Shown: positions 14,763 through 21,903, numbered from the stretch's first letter. The stretch: 25,520 bases of DNA from JBFKAV01 sp041621405 (GCA_041621405.1 JBFKAV010000034.1:1-25520); one strand, 5' to 3'. Numbers and translations: made by a program. The notes: generated by a model from the letters alone, not told the origin.

Positions 14763-16013
14763 ATGCTGCGGCACAGCGACGTCATCATCATCGGCGCAGG
14801 CCAGGCCGGTCTGGCGATGAGCCATTGCCTGAACCAGAGGGGCATCGACCACGTCGTGCTCGAGCGCGGCCGGGTGGGCGAGCGCTGGCGCTCCGAGCGC
14901 TGGCCGTCGCTGAGGCTGCTCAGCCCGAACGGACTGATCCGGCTGCCGGGCCTGCCGCCTGTGGCCGACCCCGAAGGCTTCATGGCCGCTAACGACTTCG
15001 CCGCCACGCTCTCGGGCTACGCGGCGCGGATCGGCGCACCGCTCGTCACCGGCTGCGAGGTCGTCGCGCTCACGAGCGACGCGACGGGCGGCTATCGCGC
15101 CGAGACGACCGCCGGCACCTGGACGGCCCGCGCCGTCGTCGTGGCCACCGGGGCCTGCGACATCCCTGACGTCCCGGCGTGGGCATCGGACCTTCCCGCC
15201 GCCATTCGCCAGGTCACGACGCACGACTATCGCGGCCCCGAGGCGCTCGCCGAAGGCGGCGTGCTCGTCGTCGGCGCCTCGGCGACCGGGGTTCAGCTCG
15301 CCGCCGAGATCCGCGCCAGTGGCCGGCCCGTCACCCTCGCCGTCGGAGCCCATGTCCGCGCCCCGCGCCGCTACCGGGGGCGCGACCTGCACGCCTGGCT
15401 CGATGAGAGCGGATTCCTCTACGAGCCGCGCGAGAGAGGCCGCGACGCGGCGCGGCTGGCAACGCTGCCCTCGCTGCAGCTCGTCGGCAGCGACGATGTC
15501 CGCGACGTCGGGCTCGCCGCGCTGTCCGAGGCCGGCGTCCGGATCACCGGCCGGGCGCTCGGGCTCGCCGATGGCCGGGTCCGGTTCGCGGAGAGCCTCG
15601 CCGCCGACTGCGCGGCCGCCGAGGCGCGGCGGCGGACGCTCCTTTCGGCCATCGACCGCCACATCGCGGTCTCCGGCCTCGCCGTGCCGGAGGAGCCCGC
15701 CGCCTGGCGCGCGGCCCCCACGCCCGACCCTGGCCCGACTGCGCTCGACCTCGCCGCCGAGGGCATCCGCACCGTCCTCTGGGCCACCGGGTTCCGCCGT
15801 GCCTATCCATGGCTGAAGCTGCCGGTCCTCGATGCCGCGGGCGAGATCGCCAACCTCGGCGGCAAGACGTCGCTCCCGGGGCTCTATGCACTCGGCCTGC
15901 CCTTCATGCGTCAGCGCAGCTCGGCCTTCATCTACGGCGTCGGTCGCGATGCCGAGGCGCTGGCCGCTTCGGTCCACCGACATCTCTCGCACCCGCAACA
16001 ACTCGCCGCCTGA
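14763..16013 (+). CDS. FAD/NAD(P)-dependent flavin monooxygenase-like oxidoreductase (CzcO-type)
   Basis: The protein has 416 residues from the ATG at 14763, preceded by CGGAGACGAG. The N-terminal FAD-binding motif is VIIIGAGQAGLA (7-18). GERWRSERWPSLRLLSPN follows, typical of the FMO/CzcO-like group. VVVATG marks the end of the first dinucleotide fold, and VLVVGASATGVQLA is the NAD(P)H-binding motif. ATGFRR near the C-terminus is another conserved FAD-contact motif. Such enzymes hydroxylate or oxidise small nucleophilic molecules with NADPH and oxygen, but the substrate here is unknown. The frame stays open far upstream to 13902 only because it is a shadow of osmC; promoter, terminator and ribosome binding site fix the start. 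The next FAD enzyme begins 10 bp downstream, so they form one operon. Confidence 0.86.
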   Translation: MLRHSDVIIIGAGQAGLAMSHCLNQRGIDHVVLERGRVGERWRSERWPSLRLLSPNGLIRLPGLPPVADPEGFMAANDFAATLSGYAARIGAPLVTGCEVVALTSDATGGYRAETTAGTWTARAVVVATGACDIPDVPAWASDLPAAIRQVTTHDYRGPEALAEGGVLVVGASATGVQLAAEIRASGRPVTLAVGAHVRAPRRYRGRDLHAWLDESGFLYEPRERGRDAARLATLPSLQLVGSDDVRDVGLAALSEAGVRITGRALGLADGRVRFAESLAADCAAAEARRRTLLSAIDRHIAVSGLAVPEEPAAWRAAPTPDPGPTALDLAAEGIRTVLWATGFRRAYPWLKLPVLDAAGEIANLGGKTSLPGLYALGLPFMRQRSSAFIYGVGRDAEALAASVHRHLSHPQQLAA

Positions 16014-16023
16014 AAGGAACCCC

Positions 16024-17181
16024 ATGTACAAGAGCACCCATTCCCCCGAATACGACGCCCTCATCGTCGGTGCCCGCTGCGCCGGCGCCGCGACGGCAAT
16101 GCTGCTTGCCCGGCGCGGCGCGAAGGTGCTGGTCGTCGATCACGGAAAGTCCGGCACCGACACGATGTCGACCCACGCGCTGATGCGCGGCGCGGTGTTT
16201 CAACTGCGCAAGTGGGGTCTGCTCGACCACATCGTGGCCGCGGGCACGCCGGCAATCCGGCGCACGAGCTTCCTCTACGGTGAGCGCGCGCTCGACGTGG
16301 ACATCAAGGCCGAGCACGGCGTCGACGCGCTCTACGCAACGCGCCGCTTCCTGCTCGACGCTACCCTGGCCGAGGCCGCCGCGGCGGCGGGCGCCGAGCT
16401 TCGCTACGGCACCGGCTGCACCGGGCTCGTCTTCGACGAGGCCGGACGCGTCACCGGCGCAAGGCTGAGAGCGCCCTCCGGCGCGACCGAGGAGGTGCGC
16501 GCCGGTCTCGTCATCGGTGCAGACGGCCGCCGCTCGGCGGTGGCGCGCCACGCGGGCGCGCAGGTCACCCGGGCGTCGCGCCATTCGGTCGCCTGCGTCT
16601 ACCAGTATCTCGACGGGCTGCCGAACCGCGGTTACCGCTGGTTCTTCGCGCCCGGCGCGTCGGGCGGGATCATCCCCACCAACGACGGGCTCGCGTGCGT
16701 CTTCGTCGCCCTGCCGCCTGCGGGCCATGCCGAGGCCCGCAAGGCCGGGGCCGCCTCGCTCGGCGCGCTGGTCGCACGCCACGTGCCGGTCATGGCCGAC
16801 GAGATCGCGCCGGCACGGAGCACTGGCGTCCCCGTCACCTTCCCCGGCGCCCTCGGCCATTTCCGCCAGTCTGCCGGCCCGGGCTGGGCGCTGGTCGGCG
16901 ATGCGGGCTATTTCCGCGACCCGATCACCGCCCACGGCATTACCGATGCCTTCCGTGATGCCGAGCTCCTTGCTGACGCGGCTTCGGGCGGCCGGCTCAA
17001 CGCCTATCCGCGCCTGAGGAACGCACTCTCGGCGGAGTTCTTCGAGCTGACCGATCGGATCGCCGCGCTCGATTGGACGCTCGACCACGTTCAGGAGCTG
17101 CACGTGGTGCTGAACCGGGCGATGAAGACCAACCAGCACTGGATCGCCAGGATGGACGGAGCGCTGCCTCTCGCCGCCTGA
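16024..17181 (+). CDS. FAD-dependent oxidoreductase (group A monooxygenase/geranylgeranyl reductase-like)
   Basis: This 385-residue flavoprotein starts at the ATG at 16024, with GAAAGGAA a few bases upstream. The FAD-binding fold opens with ALIVGARCAGAATAMLLARRG, an unusual GxRxxG form found in this family. VIGADGRRSAVAR is the conserved DG motif. ALVGDAGYFRDPITAHGI is the second FAD motif (GD), with the proline and glycine of the monooxygenase group. Together these suggest hydroxylation or reduction of an aromatic or isoprenoid-like substrate, but none can be named. It is the second gene of the site B unit, and its 3' end is marked by the terminator at 17202-17228. Two different flavin enzymes in one small unit may act in sequence on one compound. 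Confidence 0.84.
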   Translation: MYKSTHSPEYDALIVGARCAGAATAMLLARRGAKVLVVDHGKSGTDTMSTHALMRGAVFQLRKWGLLDHIVAAGTPAIRRTSFLYGERALDVDIKAEHGVDALYATRRFLLDATLAEAAAAAGAELRYGTGCTGLVFDEAGRVTGARLRAPSGATEEVRAGLVIGADGRRSAVARHAGAQVTRASRHSVACVYQYLDGLPNRGYRWFFAPGASGGIIPTNDGLACVFVALPPAGHAEARKAGAASLGALVARHVPVMADEIAPARSTGVPVTFPGALGHFRQSAGPGWALVGDAGYFRDPITAHGITDAFRDAELLADAASGGRLNAYPRLRNALSAEFFELTDRIAALDWTLDHVQELHVVLNRAMKTNQHWIARMDGALPLAA

Positions 17182-17201
17182 CCGTCCAGAGCAACCACGA
17201 G

Positions 17202-17228
17202 AAAACCCGCCTTCGGGCGGGTTTTTTT
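17202..17228. terminator. Rho-independent terminator after the FAD oxidoreductase unit
   Basis: AAAACCCGCC, the stable tetraloop TTCG and GGCGGGTTTT are followed by further T residues up to 17228. It ends rightward transcription. The A-run on the left makes it potentially active in the opposite direction too. Confidence 0.92.
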
Positions 17229-17246
17229 ATTGCTCTTGGCGAGACC

Positions 17247-17276
17247 AAAAAAAGAGACCCGCCACGGAGGCGGGTC
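17247..17276 (-). terminator. Rho-independent terminator of the DUF1127-like gene (minus strand)
   Basis: On the minus strand GACCCGCC, a 5-nt loop and GGCGGGTC are followed by TCTTTTTTT. It lies 36 bp beyond the stop of the leftward small gene. It forms a back-to-back pair with the rightward terminator at 17202-17228 and uses nearly the same stem. Confidence 0.85.
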
Positions 17277-17312
17277 AGTCAGGGAGAAACACGGGAGGGG
17301 AAGGACGCGGCG

Positions 17313-17462
17313 TCAGAGGCGGTGGCCGAGACGGTGCGCATGGTCGGCCACGTAGCCGATGTCGCGGGCGATCCAGGGGTCGAGGTCGCGGATCGCGCGG
17401 TAGATCTGGCGCGCCTTCTGGCGCTCTTTCATCGCGTCGTAGAGGTCGTTGAGGGATTTCAT
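17313..17462 (-). CDS. DUF1127-like small basic protein
   Basis: This 49-residue protein is read from the ATG at 17462, which has GGAG seven bases upstream. An alternative ATG at 17474 would add four residues but has no ribosome binding site. The core LYDAMKERQKARQIYRAIRDL followed by DPWIARDIGYV matches the DUF1127 pattern, in which a basic helix is followed by a conserved (L/I)xRDIG(L/Y) segment. DUF1127 proteins are common in alphaproteobacteria. One in Rhodobacter sphaeroides, CcaF1, has been described as an RNA-binding protein of stress responses, so an RNA- or phosphate-stress-related role is possible here. It has its own regulatory site (E) and terminator and is transcribed divergently from the globin/kinase operon. 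Confidence 0.78.
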   Translation of the reverse strand: MKSLNDLYDAMKERQKARQIYRAIRDLDPWIARDIGYVADHAHRLGHRL

Positions 17463-17511
17463 GTCGGGCTCCATCGCTTGGGTTTCGATGGAGCCGTTAT
17501 CGCGTTTGCCC

Positions 17512-17550
17512 GTTTCAGGCCGATGTCCCGCTCCGCGGAGTCGCGCTTCA
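17512..17550 (-). promoter_or_regulatory. GAAAC repeat element, site E (upstream of the DUF1127-like gene)
   Basis: Read on the minus strand, TGAAGC (17550-17545) is followed 33 bp later by TGAAAC (17517-17512), 49 bp before the start at 17462. The upstream 9-bp companion is not conserved, but CAATTGAA matches site C. GATAAC follows the second repeat by 10 bp and could be a -10 element. Confidence 0.6.
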
Positions 17551-17578
17551 ATTGCTGCCGCTTCCGGCCGCCAAGGCG

Positions 17579-17625
17579 GATACAATTGAAACAATGACGC
17601 CCCCGCGCCGACACAGGATTGAAAC
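17579..17625 (+). promoter_or_regulatory. GAAAC repeat element, site C (upstream of the globin/cyclase/kinase operon)
   Basis: GATAC at 17579 (degenerate), TGAAAC at 17587 and TGAAAC at 17620 keep the 9-bp and 33-bp spacings. A GACAC at 17604 lies 11 bp before the end of the last core, which suggests tandem half-sites. The distance to the globin start is 133 bp, longer than at the other sites, leaving a sizeable untranslated leader. The operon encodes the response regulator proposed to bind here. Confidence 0.65.
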
Positions 17626-17758
17626 GGGTCGGCGAAAGCCTGTCGGCCCGGACCTGCCGAAGTCCTTGCCAGAAGGCCGCAATTTGCCCATGCTCGACAT
17701 GTTCAGCCAAGCACATCCGGGGCCATGCACAGGCCCAGCGACACGGGGAGGGTCTCCG

Positions 17759-18115
17759 ATGGCAACTTCGTTATTCGAGAAATACGGCGGGTTCTCGGCG
17801 GTCAGCAAGATCGTCCTCGACCTCTACGACAGGCTCCTCGACGACGACGAGATCGGGCCCTTCTTCGACGACGTCGAGATGAGCAGGATCGTCGACCACC
17901 AGACCAAGTTCGTCTCCTCGCTGATGGGCGGGCCTGCCTCCTATACCGACGACCAGATCCAGAAGATGCATGCCCGCCTCGACATCGGGCACGCGCATTT
18001 CGACCGCCTGGAGCAGATCCTGCGCGAGACGCTCACCGATCACGGGCTCTCGCCGGAGGATGCCGAGGCCATCATTGCCGCCTTCGAAGGGCGGCGCGAC
18101 GTGGTCGTGGACTAG
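17759..18115 (+). CDS. Group I truncated hemoglobin (trHbN type)
   Basis: This 118-residue protein matches the short 2-on-2 globin family. It has LFEKYGG at the start, Y23 at the B10 position in DLYDRLL, PFF at the CD region, HQTKFVSSLMGGP in helix E, and H71 in QKMHARLDI as the proximal haem ligand (F8). Truncated globins bind oxygen and nitric oxide; some oxidise NO, others deliver or sense gas. GGGGAGGG lies just upstream of the ATG at 17759. An in-frame ATG at 17690 would add 23 glycine- and proline-rich residues without a ribosome binding site. It is the first gene of an operon with a cyclase-like protein, a hybrid histidine kinase and a response regulator, so a sensory or signal-shaping role is likely. 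Confidence 0.88.
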   Translation: MATSLFEKYGGFSAVSKIVLDLYDRLLDDDEIGPFFDDVEMSRIVDHQTKFVSSLMGGPASYTDDQIQKMHARLDIGHAHFDRLEQILRETLTDHGLSPEDAEAIIAAFEGRRDVVVD

Positions 18116-18118
18116 CCC

Positions 18119-19171
18119 ATGTCGATCGCCGCCATCAACGAACAGCTGCTGCGCGCCATCGGCGTCGGCGTGGCCCTCCTGGACCTCGACAGCCTCCGCC
18201 TTCGCTTCAGCAACGACACCTTTCGCGAATGGTTCGGCGAGGCCGAGATCGGCAAGTCCCTGGCGGATCTCTTCGCCGGCCTCGACGTCGCGGCGGTGAA
18301 GGCCGCGCTCGGCGGCGAGGGGCGCTACGCCACCGAGACTACATTCCGCCTGCGGCGGCGCACGATGACGGTCGCCATGGCCTTCAACCGCGCGCTGGAC
18401 GGCGGCGAGGCGATCGCGGTGCTGGTCTGCCAGAACATCAGCCGGATCAAGGAACTAGAGTCGATGATCGACTCTTATTCGATGATGGTCGAGCGCAACA
18501 CCCGCGAGATCAAGCGCGAGAAGGAGCAGGTCGAGAAGCTCCTGCTCAATATGATGCCGCGCTCGGTCTACGAGGAATACAAGACCTTCGGCGTCGTCAC
18601 CCCGCGGCTCTACGATCCAGTGGCGGTGCTCTGCCTCGATTTCATCGACTTCGTCGGTCTCGTCGCCTCCCACGATCCGGGCGTCGTGGTCAGCGAGCTC
18701 AACGACATCTATACCGCGTTCGACCGCATCGGCGAGCAGTTCGGCTGCGGCCGGATCCGCACGGTTGGAGATGTCTACATCACGATGTCGGGCCTGCCCG
18801 ATCCCTCGGACGACTTCGCCCAGTCGGCCGCAAACGCCGCGGTGCGGTTCATCCGTTATCTGGAACAGCGCAATGCCGGCCACCCGATCCAGTGGAAATG
18901 CCGCATCGGGATATCCGCGGGGCCGGTGATCGGCTCGGTCGTGGGCGTCCAGAAATACATCTACGACGTGTTCGGACCTGCCGTGGTCCAGGCGAGCCGG
19001 CTGCGGTACTATGCCGGCCCGATGAAGATCATCGCCAACAGCGCGATGATCGACGGGCTGGGCGAGCGTTTCCAGGTCGAGCCGGCAGGCGAGGTTGATC
19101 TTGGCGGCGATCGCCGCGACGAGGTCTTCAGCCTCGAAGGCGGGGTCAAGGCCGAACAGGGCGCCGGTTGA
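18119..19171 (+). CDS. PAS-like sensor with class III adenylate/guanylate cyclase domain (active site altered)
   Basis: This 350-residue protein has an N-terminal PAS-like domain (about 8-108), a signalling helix (KELESMIDSYSMMVERN to EKLLLNMMP, about 111-147) of the kind that precedes soluble guanylate cyclase domains, and a class III cyclase domain (about 160-325). Both metal-binding aspartates are present: D174 in LCLDFIDF and D218 in VGDVYI. D283 in YDVFG agrees with an adenylate cyclase; the other purine-selecting position, usually Lys or Glu, is R214. The transition-state arginine R294 is kept, but the partner asparagine is V290 (VVQASR instead of VNxASR). Activity may thus be weak, altered or lost, leaving a nucleotide-binding sensor. 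It starts 3 bp after the globin stop with no good ribosome binding site, so translation is probably coupled. Confidence 0.82.
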   Translation: MSIAAINEQLLRAIGVGVALLDLDSLRLRFSNDTFREWFGEAEIGKSLADLFAGLDVAAVKAALGGEGRYATETTFRLRRRTMTVAMAFNRALDGGEAIAVLVCQNISRIKELESMIDSYSMMVERNTREIKREKEQVEKLLLNMMPRSVYEEYKTFGVVTPRLYDPVAVLCLDFIDFVGLVASHDPGVVVSELNDIYTAFDRIGEQFGCGRIRTVGDVYITMSGLPDPSDDFAQSAANAAVRFIRYLEQRNAGHPIQWKCRIGISAGPVIGSVVGVQKYIYDVFGPAVVQASRLRYYAGPMKIIANSAMIDGLGERFQVEPAGEVDLGGDRRDEVFSLEGGVKAEQGAG

Positions 19172-19173
19172 CG

Positions 19174-21114
19174 ATGGCGATGCGGTTCGATCAATCTGGC
19201 CCGGAGAGCCCCACTGGCGCGGCAACGCCCCGCGATGCAAGGCCGCCCGACATGCTGGCCGAGGTCATCGACGCACTGTCCGAGGGGCTGGCCATCTTCG
19301 ATGAGAACGCTGTGCTCGTCGGCTCGAACAAGGGCTTCCGCAAGCTTAATCCGCTCGTCGCCGACCTGATCGCCCCCGGAGTGACCTGGGACATGCTCCT
19401 GCGCGAGGCCGTCGCTCGCGGAATGATCACTCCTTCGCTGCGCGACCGGCTGCACTGGATGGAAGCCCGGCTCGCGGATGGCGACCACACGGTGCTGCCG
19501 CTCGAACACGAGACTCCGAACGGCTCGGTCCTCGAGGTAACGCTGCGGCAGACCGCCATGGGCGGCTTCGTCCTTACCCAGAAGGACATCACGGCGCGGC
19601 GGAAGTACGAGGAAAGCGAGCGCGAGGCCGACATCCTGCTGCGCAAGGTTCTGGAGGCCTGCCCGGCCAACATCGTGATGTCGCGGGTGGGCGACGGCGA
19701 GATCATCTACAGGACCCCTGCCGCGACCGAGCTCTTCGGCATGGCCCGGCACAGCCACGCCCATTTCGCCTCGCGCGACGAGCGGGGCGATTTCGTGACC
19801 GCGCTCCTGCCCGAAGGGCGGGTCGACGACATGGCCGCGACCGGGCTTCGCGCCGACGGCTCGCGCTTTCCCTGCCTGATCTCGGCGCGGCTGATCGACT
19901 ACCGAGGCGAGGAGGTGATCGTCTCCACCACCGTCGACGTCAGTAAGGAGGTCGATCTCCGGCGCAAGCTCGCCGAGCAGCGCGAGCAGATCTTTCAGGC
20001 CGAGAAGATGTCCGCCCTTGGCGAGCTTCTGGCCGGGGTGGCGCACGAGTTGAACAACCCGCTTTCGGTGGTGGTCGGCCACGCCCTGATGCTGCGCGAC
20101 GAGAATATCGCCCCCGAGACCCTGCGCCGGGTCGAGAAGATCAGCGAGGCCGCCGAACGCTGCGCGAAGATCGTCAAGTCGTTCCTGGCCATGGCCCGCC
20201 AGCAGCCCGCCCGGCTGGTGCCGATTGACGTTTCGGAAACCGTCGAGATGGCGATTGAGGCCCTACAGAACGGGTCCAAGGGGCTGACCACGCCGATCGA
20301 GGCCGAAATTGCGCCAGACCTGCCCCCGGTGCGCGGTGACGCCCACCAGATTGCCCAGGTCGTACTCAACCTCGTCACCAACGCCGACCAGGCAATCCGT
20401 GAAAGCGGGAAGGGCAGCCTGGTCCGGATCGCGGCGCGGCACGATACGGCCGCCGACATGGTGGAAATCGTGGTGGCGGACGACGGCCCGGGCATCCCCG
20501 ACTCGATCCAGCGGCGCATCTTCGACCCACTCTTCACCACCAAGCCGGTCGGCACGGGCACCGGAATCGGGCTCGCGCTCTGCCACCGGATCGTCACCGC
20601 CCATGCCGGCCGGATCGAGGTGATGCCCGACCGCGGTGAGGGCGCAACGATCGTGGTGCGGCTGCCGGCGACCACGGGCGAGGACCTCGCGGACAACGCC
20701 GAGGACGCGCCCAAGAAGGCCGCGCCCAGGGGCCGCATACTGGTGGTGGACGATGAGGCGGAGGTGGCCGACCTGATCCGCGAGATCCTCGCGAGAGACG
20801 GCTTCGAGGTTGAAACCGCAGCCACCGCGGAGGACGCCCTCGAGATCGTCGCGCGCCAGGACTTCACGCTGATCCTGACCGACCTCAACATGCCCGGCAT
20901 CGGCGGACGAGGCTTCTACGAGCGTCTGTTGCGCGAGCGACCGGCGCTCGCCCGCCGCGTCGGCTTCGTGACCGGCGACACCATGAGCCGGCAGGCGCGC
21001 GGCTTCCTCGACGGCGCTGGCCGGCCATTCCTCGAGAAGCCCATCGCGCCGGCCGAGCTGCGCGGGCTCGCGCAGTCCATGCTCGGCGCCGGGTGCCGGA
21101 GCCAGACCCCATGA
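19174..21114 (+). CDS. Hybrid sensor histidine kinase (PAS-PAS-HisKA-HATPase-REC)
   Basis: This 646-residue soluble kinase has two PAS domains (about 25-140 and 150-270), no membrane segment, a HisKA domain with phospho-acceptor H291 in VAHELNNP, an ATPase domain with LVTNADQAI, DDGPGIP and GTGTGIGLAL, and a C-terminal receiver (about 520-640) with D526, D527, phospho-acceptor D570 in LTDLNMPG and K622. I see no haem- or flavin-binding signature in the PAS domains, so the ligand is unknown. The ATG at 19174 lies just after the cyclase stop; a TTG at 19168 with AGGG six bases upstream is an alternative start. The stop overlaps the start of the OmpR-type regulator. No Hpt domain is visible, so the attached receiver may modulate the kinase rather than relay phosphate. 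Confidence 0.9.
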   Translation: MAMRFDQSGPESPTGAATPRDARPPDMLAEVIDALSEGLAIFDENAVLVGSNKGFRKLNPLVADLIAPGVTWDMLLREAVARGMITPSLRDRLHWMEARLADGDHTVLPLEHETPNGSVLEVTLRQTAMGGFVLTQKDITARRKYEESEREADILLRKVLEACPANIVMSRVGDGEIIYRTPAATELFGMARHSHAHFASRDERGDFVTALLPEGRVDDMAATGLRADGSRFPCLISARLIDYRGEEVIVSTTVDVSKEVDLRRKLAEQREQIFQAEKMSALGELLAGVAHELNNPLSVVVGHALMLRDENIAPETLRRVEKISEAAERCAKIVKSFLAMARQQPARLVPIDVSETVEMAIEALQNGSKGLTTPIEAEIAPDLPPVRGDAHQIAQVVLNLVTNADQAIRESGKGSLVRIAARHDTAADMVEIVVADDGPGIPDSIQRRIFDPLFTTKPVGTGTGIGLALCHRIVTAHAGRIEVMPDRGEGATIVVRLPATTGEDLADNAEDAPKKAAPRGRILVVDDEAEVADLIREILARDGFEVETAATAEDALEIVARQDFTLILTDLNMPGIGGRGFYERLLRERPALARRVGFVTGDTMSRQARGFLDGAGRPFLEKPIAPAELRGLAQSMLGAGCRSQTP

Positions 21115-21821
21115 GCGATCACGTCCTGATCTGCGACGACGAGCGCGAGCTGCGCGAGATGCTGGCCGAATACCTCGCCAAGCGCGGCTTCCGCACCAGT
21201 CTGGCGGCCAATGCCGAGGAGCTGCGCGCCAGGCTCGAGGCCGACCGGCCCGACCTGATCCTCCTCGACATCACGATGCCCGGCGAAGATGGGCTTTCGG
21301 TCCTGCGCAGCCTGCAGGGCCCCGAGGCGCCCTTCGTCATAATGCTGACCGCGGCGGGCGAGGTCGTCGACCGCGTGGTCGGGCTCGAGATGGGCGCCGA
21401 CGACTACCTCGCCAAGCCCGTCGACCTGCGCGAGCTCGCCTCGCGGATCAAGGCGGTGCTGCGCCGCCGGGTCGGCACCCCGGCCGAGCCCGCGGCGACC
21501 GAACGCACGCGCTTCCGCTTCGGCAAGACCTGGCTCGACCTCGACGCGGCAAAGCTCATCGAAGACGACGGCAGCGAGGTGCCGCTCACCTCGATGGAGT
21601 TCAACCTGCTCAAGCTCTTCGCCAAGAACCGGGGCCGGGTGCTGAACCGTGACCAGATCCTCGAAGGCGCGCACGACCGCGCCTGGGATCCGTTCGACCG
21701 CTCGATCGACATCCGCATCTCGCGGATCCGCAAGAAGATCGAGGTCAACCCGTCAAAGCCCGAGGTGATCCGCACCGTGCGCGGCGTGGGCTACATCTAC
21801 GATCCCTCCGGAAACAAATGA
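21111..21821 (+). CDS. OmpR/PhoB-family response regulator
   Basis: The protein has 236 residues: an N-terminal receiver with D9 and D10, phospho-acceptor D53 (LLDITMPG), T80 and K102, then a winged-helix DNA-binding domain (about 130-230) with LTSMEFNLLKLFAKN and a recognition region ending in the typical RTVRGVGYIY. The ATG at 21111 overlaps the kinase stop (ATGA), so the two are a cognate pair. A GTG at 21093 is a less likely start. OmpR-type regulators bind direct repeats spaced by about one helical turn, and the GAAAC elements of this region have that character. Its stop codon lies inside site D, so the end of this gene doubles as the regulatory region of the next operon. I infer that it controls all five sites, including its own operon. 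Confidence 0.92.
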   Translation: MSDHVLICDDERELREMLAEYLAKRGFRTSLAANAEELRARLEADRPDLILLDITMPGEDGLSVLRSLQGPEAPFVIMLTAAGEVVDRVVGLEMGADDYLAKPVDLRELASRIKAVLRRRVGTPAEPAATERTRFRFGKTWLDLDAAKLIEDDGSEVPLTSMEFNLLKLFAKNRGRVLNRDQILEGAHDRAWDPFDRSIDIRISRIRKKIEVNPSKPEVIRTVRGVGYIYDPSGNK

Positions 21822-21857
21822 AACACTGAAGCGGGTGGCGTGAAAACGCGCTGAAAC
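21811..21857 (+). promoter_or_regulatory. GAAAC repeat element, site D (upstream of the single-domain globin operon)
   Basis: GAAAC at 21811, TGAAAC at 21819 and TGAAAC at 21852 keep the 9-bp and 33-bp spacings. An extra TGAAAA at 21841 lies exactly 11 bp before the last repeat, making this the fullest site. The TGA of the first TGAAAC is the stop codon of the response regulator gene. The globin starts 46 bp after the last repeat. Confidence 0.7.
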
Positions 21858-21903
21858 CGCGCCTCGGCACCTTGGCGGCATCGACCAAGCCAAGGATGCC
21901 GTC

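Noticed and set aside
14502..16064. Minus-strand open frame of 520 codons opposite the first FAD oxidoreductase
   Set aside because: It crosses a strong terminator and regulatory site B, and its product has repeated low-complexity Arg/Gly/Asp stretches and no motif.
17463..17594. N-terminal extension of the DUF1127-like gene to 17594
   Set aside because: The extension would run through regulatory site E and encode residues with no family match; the start at 17462 has a GGAG ribosome binding site.
17579..17625. CRISPR-like or tandem repeat array formed by the GAAAC copies
   Set aside because: The copies are 6-14 bp long, placed before different operons up to several kb apart and on both strands, so they are regulatory sites and not an array.
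21810..21857. Reading the GAAAC elements as EcfG/general stress sigma or heat-shock sigma promoters
   Set aside because: EcfG promoters need GGAAC and a GTT-type -10 about 17 bp apart. Here the core is TGAAAC repeated in direct orientation at 33 bp, with no consistent -10 at that distance.
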